Shown one piece after another: positions 53,995 to 64,000 of a stretch of 64,000 nt of DNA (positions within the stretch are counted from its first letter, which is position 1; each line of letters begins with the position of its first letter). Below the pieces are notes generated by a model, which worked only from the letters and a program-made list of their open reading frames with translations, searched no databases and was not told where the DNA came from. A program made the translations under genes and the position numbers. The DNA is from Siniperca chuatsi (Eukaryota > Chordata > Actinopteri > Centrarchiformes > Sinipercidae): contig NC_058053.1 of the NCBI RefSeq assembly GCF_020085105.1, forward strand, positions 19,991,388 to 20,055,387, read 5' to 3'.

Positions 53995-56900
53995 AAACAC
54001 ATGTTTACACCGGTATACAACAGGTTTAAACTGATAAATCACTTGTCTGCTAATAAATCTGGCCAATATTGGGCTTTTGTTAAATATTAATTTTGGATGA
54101 GGGCCAATCACATACCCTGCTAAAATGGAACAGAAGCTTTTCGATGACCATAGCGCCATTAAAACATTCAATGATGTTTTTGCATTTTTTGAATTGTTCA
54201 GTGACCTACAATAACGTCTTTTAATTTAACATTTTTGTGTCATGTATAAGGTTTTTTTTTTAAATTTTATTCCTGACAAGTATAAAATTATGAGGAAACA
54301 ATGATGATTTATATAAAATTTGGCAGACATACTGGGTAGTGTTAGCTTAACTCTTAAAATATCAGTGCCAGGCTGTTTCTTTACAACACATGAACAAAGA
54401 AACACACAAACTCAAAACAATACTGTATGTGCAAGTGAAATCAAACAGGGAAAAATGAGAACAACAGAATAGTCTGAGTATAACCTCTCAGGTGTGAAAT
54501 GGAAGGTGAACATCACATAAAACAATTTTATATGCAACAGTGTAATACTTTCAAAAGTAGAACAAGTGAAAACAATTTAGGTTCAGTTGCCCTTTGCCAC
54601 CATTCCCCATCCAAAGTTATGGTTTAACAACACCACCTGGACTATGATTATGAGACCCAGTATACCAGTGAGAGGTTAGAGGCAGCTTGTTGGGGGTGTT
54701 AAGCGAAGCAGCATTATTGATTTTACCTGCTCCGCTGCTGAGGGGCGCCTGCTTCAGAAGTGGGCTCTGGAGAGGTGGTGGGTGACGGTGAGGAGGGTGA
54801 GGGGGAAGGCGACTGCTGGGACCAAGGAAACGGGGGGGTTCCTGCCCCGCCTCGGAGGGAGCTCATGGAGTAGGAGGAAGGCAGAGTGGAGGAGCCCAGG
54901 GGCCGCTGGGCCCCCGACCTGCCTCCGTAAAAGGAAGTGGTGCCGGAGAGGGCGGAGTGAGGCCGAGTGTAGTTTTGGAAATAAGAGTTGCTTCTGGGTG
55001 TCCATGACGAGCGCCAGGAGTTGTAGGAGGCGTCCAAGTTGTCAAGAGACTCGCCTCTGCAAAGCCAACCCGCGCCACACTCACGTTAGCAGGTTAGGAG
55101 AGGCATTTAAAAAGTCTGGTTACCATCTGTACCTGTGGCAGTTGTTTTTATGTTAGCATATTTACTAATGGTCAAACCAAATTTGCCAAGGCAAAGTCAG
55201 AGTGGTAGCCAGACTAATAAATGTTATAATTTCAGCACACAACATAAGTCAACAGGATATTAGTCAGGGTAAAAAAGCTGACCACCACCATCACACAACA
55301 GAGAGGGGACTTTTTACTCTCATACATGCTGGGTAGACTGTACCTGCGCATGGGTGGCACGTCGGTCTCCTTGATGGTTGTGGCGGTGTTGGAGGCACGC
55401 TGGCGGATCCAGCTGCTGTCCGTCAGCAGCGGAGTCTTCTTCTTCATCTCGTTCAGGATCTGCTGCCGCTCAGCCTCTGCCTGCGACGCGGTCTGCTGGC
55501 CCTTCTTCTCACCCACTCCACTGTCTGTCACTGCACCCAGAGAGGAGAGATAAAGTAAAAATGATGCCATGTGAAATGAAAAGTTTCTGGGAAGTCAAAA
55601 ATAGATCACAGCTGGAAGAGAATTTGGAAAAGATTGGTTGATGTAGATAAGGTGTTTCCCTAGTCTGGTTCGATCACACCGTTGTTTTGAGTACAATTTA
55701 ATTATGGAAGCAAAAATGCATCAACCAGAGAGAAATCACACTGCAATCAAATGTTTTTGTCAAATTGTTTTTGCTGAATGTAATTTTCTGGTTAGCTAAC
55801 TTGATTGATTTACATTTGGCTGGTCAGACTGATCAGCTGATCAAAAGGGGTCATATAATGAGTGCAGATTGGCTGGTTTTCAGATTGAATGGCAAGGCGG
55901 AGGTTCAGGGACCAAGCCCACCTCTCTCTGGCTCTCTGTATCTCATGGCACTGAGGATGTTTCTCCTCTCTATCTCCAGCTCTGATGCAGCCCTCTGACT
56001 CCGGGCTTCTTTGTCATGCGCACTCCTACACTGCTCTTCCAGCAGCCACTGAGCCATGCCCCCCGGCTGCACACGCGCACCTACAGTAGAGTACAGCCCA
56101 CATATATGTGCAACAACATTTGTACATGGAGTCATTTATAAAACAGTCATCCAATCCATTGCTTTTTTTCATTTTAGGTAAACTATAGTAGAAGTTAACT
56201 AAAGGAGAATACAGTAAATCATGAAAACTGACCTTTCCACTGAGGTTTTTCCTCTTCATCAAGCTGGGGAGATGATTTAGATTTCATCCTGTCAAACAAA
56301 AGAAAATACCTGTTAGAGCCTGATCAAAAAAGAAAGTAATCATACTTAGCTAATTTTATAGAAGCCACAGATTTTGTTTCTCAAGTGTTCAAGTATTTCG
56401 ATATGTCAAATACCAAAGTGAAAAACTATATATATTTTTTGAATGGTTATAATGGGAAACTGCTGATTGCAGACCAATCACAGGTAATTCCCATCTCAGC
56501 TGGAGAACGCACTTGCTGGAGGACTTCCAATTTCAGGACCTTGAATTCTCTATAAAGAGACATTGTTGGAATGATTTGCTTCAAATGGAGCCAGCAAGAA
56601 ACAATGCAGTGAACACCTGGACACATCAGCTATACAGTGAAGATGTGACAGTTTTGTTTTGTACTGAGAAATGTGTTGAAAATATAACAAAAGAGCTTCA
56701 AAGACAGACATGAATAAATAAACTACATTATGTATCTACTGTAATGTTACCTCGTGTATATGTTTTCAGGTTCGGTTAAAACATGAGTGACAAATTGTTC
56801 TTGTTTGTTAGAAACTGGTGTTGGTGTTTGGCAGGATTATATGCTTATTTTGGTACAATTCAGGCAAGAACAAATTGTGTTGCCAAGATGACTCCTGGTT

Positions 56901-59900
56901 GAAGAATGAGAATTGTATAAAGGACTCAGAAAAGGTGAACTTGGAGCTGAAAACTAAAAGCTAAAAACGTGGGGAAGCTAACGTGAAAGCAACATTTATT
57001 AATTTAGGAGTTAATTACAAATACAACACAAAATACAGTCCCCCTATTTAGCATTTATAAGTAGTATAGAAACATTTATGGTTCATAACACACTATAATG
57101 TAGTTGTAAGCAGATATAAGGACATTTCTAAGTGCTTATTAAAGTGCAGTATTTGTCAGTAATTAGAACTTCTCCTATGAAGACATATTATTACAACTGT
57201 GTTTTACTATATTGTCATTCATTATTTGTTTATACAGCAGCCTCCACTTATGGGTGCCCACAGGAGGAGTTATAGTTGTTGGCAAATACATTAATAAAGA
57301 CTTACTGTATATCTGGTAACAACTACATTATAGTGTGTTATAAACCATTTATTAATTGTTTACATACTATACTGCTTAAAAATGCTAAACCGGGGGACCT
57401 GAAATGAAGTGTTGCCAATAATCAATCAAAATAGGGTATGAAGAAAACATGTACTGCATAAAATTATGTGATGTAAGAACATATTGTATTAGTGCCAATA
57501 GCTGATTAGCTCAATACAGAAAGAAACAGATGCAGATGCAGTTTGACAAAAGCATACACAATCCCTCCTGTACTAACCTGTCGGTAAAGGACAGTGGAGA
57601 CTGGACATTGGTAAAGACATGGGAGCCACCAGCCCTTTTGTGATGGTTAGTGTGTAGAGAGAGGTGGGATGAGGGGTTACAACACAAAGGTGGAGGACAA
57701 AGCACATGCAAACACATTAGTTGCACTTATGTTAATGCACAGACAATAAAACAGGTTATGTTTTACACTTCAATGTGTTATTCTAGTACATTTAAGTTAT
57801 TATCAACATGATGGACAGATGAGGAGGACATGGGAGTAAAGTGTGAGGATAGTACAGGATAGTAGGAGGAGCAGTGTCTCTACTGACCACTGCTGCTCGA
57901 AGGCTCCCTCCCGCTCTCTGCGCTGCTGCTCTGCAGCTTCCTGCCGCCTCCTCTCCTCCTCCTTCTCCTCCTCTCTCCTCCTCTGCCATCTCAGCTCTTC
58001 CTCCTCCCTCTTCTTCCTCTCCTCTTCCTCCTGCCTTTCTTTCCTCTTTCTCTCCTCCTGGAGACGCTGTAGCTCCCGCTCCTCCTCTTCCCTCTTCCTC
58101 CTCTCCTCTGCCTGCCTCTGGTGCTCCAGCTCCTCCTTCTTCTTTCTCTCTTCCTCTATCCACAGAGGAGAGGTGGGCTGGTTGATGGGAGAGAGGGGAG
58201 AGTGTGCGCTGACGCTGTGGCTGTCCACCTCCAGGATCTCAGGCTGCCAGAGAGAAGGAAGGACAGAAAAGAGGAAGCATTTGACACATGATGGCATTAA
58301 GTACTCTAAACCTTTATTAACCTCCAGGAGGGACCGCAACAACAGTGGAGAAACTTATGTCTTCTCCCAGCAATCAGACCAGTGTTTTGAAACTCCATTC
58401 GAAGGGGAGTTTCTGTTGCAAACCTATGAGCTGGAAAGAGTAAGCATAGCCACACAGGTTGTGTGTGCTGTGTGATTATCCACGACTAGACATTGTTCTG
58501 CTCTCATTCACTGTCTCTTATGTGAAATAGACCTGCTTTTCAAAAGCCAGAAATACCAGTGCCTGGCCACGTCACTGCTGCATAATTATAGCAATTTCAC
58601 TATCAAAGCTCTTTGGATACATTTAGATAATTTAGTGCTATGGGCCAGAACTTACTGCCACCTTTTAATGCTCTCCAGCTGTTTCAAGTATTAGCCCATA
58701 ATTTCTACAAATTAAAATACTTTTGTTACCTCTTGTTGGTCTACGCTCTTGGCAATATCCTGCTGAGCCTTTAGCCACTCCTCCTGCAGTTTCTCCTGGT
58801 CACGTTTATATTTCTCCTGGGCAGAAAAACAGGGAAAACATTTAATGACATGCATTGACACAGTTGCACAGACAAAGTCTCCCTGGCACATCATAAAACC
58901 AGGCTGTGTATCCAACAGGGAAGACTGGAGGAGTAACAAGCCTTCCCGGCTACATCAGTGCTCTGCTTGGACACCTTTGATCTCCATCCAGAAATAGACC
59001 CTCAGAAAAATGTTTTGACAGGATTCTACTACATTTAAGTTGGATATTCGACAGATGCTTTACTTTCAGTTGCCAGAGCGCTCTGTAAAGTTTTTGTTTT
59101 GAGCCTATTAGGAGCAGTGTACACTGAATGTGAGGACTTCCTAACCTGTCATTTCAAGCTCTAAGCCTCGTCTCATTGTCAGATGGGACACACAACAGAT
59201 ACTTCCAGATGGGTATTTTAGATCAAATGGATTGTGAGGTTGCTTCATTTGGTATTTTCAGCTTTATTAATCGACTATACAGTCAGTTGCCAGTTTGTTA
59301 GGTACACCTGGCTAAATCTAATGCAGTCTAATACAACAGCCCTTCAATAAATGCTCTTCTCATGAAGGTTATATTTTTCAGTTTTTGTTTAAACTGATTT
59401 AGAGAGGTGTTGATTAAACTTCATGGTCATTTTGGTGGGTGTTTTTGGTGCTATTGAATTGTAATGCATTATACTGAGAGGTGTTTCTTATATTTTGTCC
59501 ACCTTGTTTCTATCAATGAGTGCAGGCCACATATTAGAATATTGTGTATATTCAGTACAAATTAGTATATGGTCCTAGTCTTTATCAGAATCAGAAAGTC
59601 TTTATTGTAAAACGCAAGGAAATGGAAATTCGTCTTTGACATGGCTCACACAGATGCACATAATATAAAACAAATGCAAAAACATACACATTACATTAAG
59701 TGCATTGCATCAATACTTGCATGTTTATTTATATTTTATATTTGCACTCTTTCCTTTGTTTTGCAACTGCTGCACAACAATTTCCCTCGGGATAAATACA
59801 TTAAAAAGAGTTTATATTCTCTGACTTTTTATTCTATTTTTAATTCTATTTTTTAATCAGTTTTTATGGCTTTAATAGTATTTTGTTTTCTTATCTACCT

Positions 59901-61882
59901 CCTTGAGTGGCCTTATTGCATTGTTTTGTAATTTATCTGAATTGTTGCTGTAACAGCGAAACTTCAACTTTCAGTCAGTATAACACAACACAATTTAACA
60001 GCACCACAAACTACAGAATCAACACCAGAAAAACTGGCAACTCTGCATATTGTAATATACATCACTGCTACGCGAGTACGCCTTTATGTACCTGTAGGAG
60101 GCGCTCCTGTTCCTTCTGCCATTTTTCTTGTCTTCTGCGCTCCTCTTCTGGGTCCCAAGACCAGCGACTGGAAGACAGAGTGATTGAAGGAACAGGTATC
60201 TGCAGACAGAGAAGAAAGACATACAGTATAACTGCTTGTACATTCAATCTAGCAGATTGTGGCATGTGACATCATCAAACTAATTGATGCAAGTGAGAAA
60301 TCAGCTGGCACGCCCAGTGTTTACTAGCTGTTGTTTCCTAACACCGCTAGGTGCTCCTGATGACGGTTTTAAAGTAAAGCTCGAAACTGCAAATATGCCT
60401 CTGTCCATTTCCATTTTGGGAGTAACTCTGAACCAGCATACTGTATAAAGTAAACTAGCAATGCAGTCCTTGTGAGATTCTTGATAATGGATCTGGGCTT
60501 TGTACTGTAATAACTGTGGTATCTGCTTTCAAAGATGTTGTCATCCTATAAGAGCAAACACAACAGAGACAAAAATACCCTTTATGCACTGATAATACTA
60601 CTCACATCTGGCATTGCAGACTCCAATCCTCCTTGAAAGGAAAGAAAATCATCCAGTCAATATTTTGGGCATGCACAGGCAGAGCAATAGAATAGAAGTT
60701 AACCTCGAGGACATAAACTGTAGCAACACAAAGTTGACAGGCTTATTAAAGTTTCAACTTGAATTTTAAGTCAAGTACCAATTCATCATTAAAAATGGGT
60801 TTAAAACCACAACAGTAACTGGTGTTTTCAACAAGCCTTGAGCAACAAAGGTCAAATTTCACCTACTAGGATTTATTAATTCTCTCAATTCAATATCACC
60901 CACTTGACATTTACATCGGATGCAAGCCCAAAAGTTCTGAATAGGAAAATCAATAAACTGATTGTGAAGACAACAAGATCAAACAAATAAAGAAAAACAC
61001 ACATATCAGCAGCATGCATAAGATGCACACAAGTACAATGCAGCCAGTCTGAAAGGCTGAAATACGGTTCAATACATGCATGCCAAGAGAGCAACAGGAA
61101 TGCTTTTAACTTCATGCGCAGCAAAGCTAAAAGTGTAACCATGTGTTAAACATGGACACCATTCAAAAAAATACCACAAACACAACAGGATTCAAAGATT
61201 TGTATTTGTGGTTGGTACGCTGGCGTAGTGTCTGACATGCTGTCCAGCCTTTGGAGCTGAATATGTTGCTTTTATACACAGACAGTTTTATATGTTCTTT
61301 TCATTTTATTGTATTTTATGGGGTCTCTTCTTCACTACAAAAACAATAAGTTGTGAAATCTTGTGATAATGAACGGATGATTTTTCTCCCTTCATCTTAA
61401 AAATAATAAAGCTAAACAAAGTTTGTTTTGTTTGTGAAGAGACAATTCCCTTAATTTGCCACAAAATATCACTAGACTCCCTTGGTTTGAAAAGCATGTC
61501 AGTCTCCCAGGGTGTACCAAGCGAAGGTGAGGAGGTCACTGCACACTCAACCCTGTTTACCACAGAGGTAGACCAGCGCACTGACACTGGGCCCTGAGCC
61601 ACCTGAAGGAGGGAGGGGGCACAGCACAAGGGTTAAGCTGTCAAAAAAATAAATAAACAAATGGAATAGCCCCAAAACAGAGTAATAGAGAAATCTATTT
61701 TAATCCTGACAGCTCATAATCAGTTGATAATAGGTTACTTATCAATTGAACATGAAGCTGTGACTAAAAAGAAACATGCAAAAAGTCCTTGGGAATCTGA
61801 GGAATTCAGTGACACAAAAGCACAGAGAACCCAGCCATCAGATTACACAGAAGTCATTATTATTAAGAGCCCCGATTCGGTC

Positions 61883-61917
<35 letters not shown>

Positions 61918-63714
61918 TTTTTCAAAAAACTCTGACCTCCGTTTTAAGTTTTTCATAGATATGGGTTCTGACTCTACATGAGAGATGGAAAACAGGATAC
62001 AGTGAGGCACAGCAGAGAGAAACAAGTTTCACCAGGGAATGTACCACCTTATATTACTAATATATGAATAACACATACAGTACATGCTGCTTAAGATGTA
62101 TCATAATGCTACATTTCAGATTATGGTTTGTTACATAACTTTTTTATATACAGTTAATGTCCATTAATATTATCTACAATAGTCCAGTGTTTGCAAAGTA
62201 AACTAAGTCCACAAAATGACACCCCCTACTGGTGTGTTTTTGTAATCAGTACAGAAATAATCGGCAGGATCAATTTCATAACCTTTCTGATTGTGTGCTC
62301 TGCTCTTTACCTTTGTTCCTCATGGTCACTGACTCCTCACGAAAACCTCCATTAACTCCGTTTGAAGCCGCATCCTGCAGGGAGACATGGCAGGGCGCAC
62401 GCTAATTAAAGAGGCGCTCGGACAGAAACAAACCAGGAATAAAACTTGATCAAACCTGAGTCAACCTGAGTGATTCTGGGTAACTTACAACGGCTGGGAG
62501 GGCGGGGGCCTCTTTGGACGGCAGCATTTCCATGGAAATGCATGAGGTGATATCCAGGTTGGAGTTGACAGTCTTTGTGTCAGGGGAACCTAGAAGTATC
62601 AGATGATCCGTACTGGTCAGATTGATGGTCTTATGGCTTTTAAATAGCAGGGAAGGTTGATCTCTGTCCCAGTCTGCATGCAGACAACGCAATGGCAAAA
62701 AATGGGATGTGTGTTTGCACATAAAACCACATGTTTTCTGTGCCTGTGTGTATGTAGTATTGGTTCTGTATATGTGAAACCCAACATTTGACACAGAATT
62801 GCCTATTTACATAAGAACACTATAAAGCAGGCGACAAGGTTGCTGTTATGGTGTTATAGAGAGCAGCAGGGTGTGACAGAGAAACCACCTTCCCCAGCCA
62901 TGCAGCCTATTAAAGCTTTCATAAAACCACACAGTGTTTGTAACAGGCTCACAACCACTGGCCTTCACTAAACTATTTCAACAAGTAGTGTTAGTTCAAG
63001 TGAGCTACTCTGGGTGGTTTATTATTTTTGTAAGATGACACTGACGTATTTGGAATAAGTAAGCCTGTTATACTAACACTGTGAAAACAGCACACTCAGA
63101 GGACCAGGAACCTGAGCTGGACCTGAGCTGGGTTAGTTCTCCACAAGGAAAACACGCATGGATACAGAGAGGAATGCTGATGAGACAGAGAAGGCAGCAA
63201 AAAAGAAGAAACAACCAGTAGGAATAAAAGGAGAAAGAGAAGAATATGGAAAAGACAAGACGAGAAAAACGCACACAGAAAGAAATAAAAACCACTGAGG
63301 TGAACACAATAATAGTCTTCCCTTGTCAGATGAGAAAAAAAATTACAGGTCCTTCACCAGCTGTCATGAGATCATTCATGGATGATTTCACAATAGTTTA
63401 CGGACCAATTTAAAGTGTCAAAACTGTTTAGCAACGCAAGCAGCATAAGCAGCACTGTCAGTTCAGGAATGCAACCCTTTAAGTGGTTCAATTCAATCTC
63501 ACGCAAGCAAACACACACACATGAAACACACATACACACTCAGATCACTCACTGTTCTTGCCATGACGGCGTATATCCATGACCAGACTGCCCTCCTGCA
63601 GAGACTCCTCCATGCAGGACTTCCAGTCTGTGTAGCTCATTTCTGCCACCTGGTGCCCGTTCACTGTCAGCACCTCGTCTCCGGCCTGAAGCTGGCACAT
63701 CTCTGCCGAGCTGC
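53062..63714 (-). CDS. lmo7: LIM domain only 7, C-terminal part (16 exons)
   Basis: Scaffold of adherens junctions, cytoskeleton and muscle. Exons (minus): 63714-63553, 62589-62489, 62374-62311, 61973-61917, 60631-60606, 60199-60092, 58816-58730, 58243-57888, 57634-57578, 56288-56233, 56080-55922, 55530-55344, 55056-54727, 53868-53760, 53270-53168, 53084-53062. All phases agree, giving 660 residues plus a split codon at the left edge. Order: second half of a PDZ domain ([20 protein letters not shown]), [38 protein letters not shown], a Glu/Arg-rich coiled coil, [16 protein letters not shown] with [20 protein letters not shown], a Ser/Pro-rich region, then one LIM domain with all eight zinc ligands (CTFC, HLGC, CIDC, CNTC), ending GQPTTM. 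The PDZ separates it from its paralogue LIMCH1, which lacks one. The CH domain is outside the window. Confidence 0.95.
53935..53988. repeat. (CA)27 microsatellite in lmo7 intron
   Basis: 54 bp of CA in the intron before the first LIM exon, about 70 bases upstream of its acceptor. Confidence 0.95.
59584..59805. mobile_element. LINE tail fragments in lmo7 intron
   Basis: 59584-59640 carries an antisense TATCAGAATCAGAAAGTC tail and TTTATTG. 59715-59805 holds a sense-oriented TTGCACTCTTTCC and ACAATTTCCCTCGGGATAAA. These are typical LINE 3' ends in opposite orientations. Confidence 0.55.
61561..61602 (-). other. lmo7: Candidate 42-bp lmo7 cassette exon
   Basis: On the minus strand a pyrimidine-rich CCCTCCTTCAG acceptor is followed by 42 bases and a GTAAAC donor. 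The frame, continued from exon 61973-61917, gives [13 protein letters not shown] without a stop. Entry and exit phases equal those of the flanking exons, so inclusion keeps the frame. I do not recognise the peptide from other LMO7 proteins. Confidence 0.35.
61885..61914. repeat. T30 homopolymer at an lmo7 5' splice site
   Basis: In lmo7 sense this is GGTAAAA followed by an uninterrupted A run; the donor of exon 61973-61917 lies directly in front of it. Confidence 0.95.
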
Positions 63715-64000
63715 CTGCACGAGACAAAAACGTCATTAGCAGCAAAGAAACTACCAAATTCTACCACTGCAGTGGCCTGGTTGGTTATCATAAGAGCCAT
63801 TATTCTTGCATGAAACAGTGGTTGTTGTAATTTCACTGAAATTGAATTTACAAGAAATTATGAGAACATGTAGGACTGACTTCTAATACAGTTTTTATTC
63901 TCACCAGTATAATCCTCCACATATAACATTCACAGTTAGACAATTCAATTCTATATCTGTGGCTTGACATGAGAATCTTCATTCACTGATGTAAAAGAAT
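63715..64000 (-). other. lmo7: lmo7 intron, start of window edge
   Basis: Acceptor GTGCAG at 63715-63720 precedes the PDZ exon. The remaining sequence to the edge shows no further coding exon; the N-terminal PDZ half must lie beyond 64000. Confidence 0.7.

Noticed and set aside
57843..58475. 210-codon plus-strand frame, Ser/Leu/Cys-rich
   Set aside because: Exact antisense of the Glu/Arg-rich lmo7 coiled-coil exon; CTC/TCC codons give artificial Ser/Leu runs.
53062..63714. Assignment to LIMCH1 instead of lmo7
   Set aside because: A PDZ half-domain is encoded at 63553-63714; LIMCH1 lacks a PDZ domain, and the neighbours match the LMO7 locus.

Overview
The window is nuclear DNA of a ray-finned (teleost) fish. 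The genes are vertebrate, have introns, and are dense in microsatellites, LINE tails, tRNA-derived SINEs and foldback MITEs. The repeat types look percomorph-like, which is inference. Gene order is fbxl3 > / < cln5 / gatd3 > / < acod1 / kctd12 > / ~28 kb gene desert / < lmo7. Apart from gatd3, this follows the human 13q22 block (LMO7, KCTD12, ACOD1, CLN5, FBXL3).

1-7 kb: the last three coding exons of fbxl3 and its 3'UTR, converging on cln5. 7-12 kb: complete cln5 (4 coding exons, minus strand, 330 aa). A head-to-head spacer of about 0.38 kb separates it from gatd3. 12-16.4 kb: complete gatd3/ES1 (4 exons, plus strand, 253 aa). 16.7-20 kb: complete acod1/irg1 (5 exons, minus strand, 473 aa), tail to tail with gatd3, with poly(A) signals only 27 bp apart. 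20-22.6 kb: repeats. 22.67-23.54 kb: intronless kctd12 (288 aa). 24-52.4 kb: no gene, only transposon remnants, microsatellites and unassigned unique sequence. 52.4-64 kb: the 3' part of lmo7 (16 coding exons, minus strand), from a PDZ half-domain through a coiled coil to a complete LIM domain; it runs off the right edge.

The genes do not form one pathway. cln5 acts in the lysosome, gatd3 and acod1 in mitochondria, fbxl3 in cryptochrome turnover, kctd12 at GABA-B receptors and lmo7 at junctions and the cytoskeleton. Gene models were assembled by hand from splice signals, reading-phase agreement and recognised family motifs. All junction phases close, but no transcript evidence was available. 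I did not find a clearly new biological system. The points most worth a second look are MiT/TFE-type sites around the cln5/gatd3 promoter, overlapping gatd3/acod1 3' ends, possible alternative lmo7 exons, near-CArG boxes downstream of lmo7, and several foldback transposon families.
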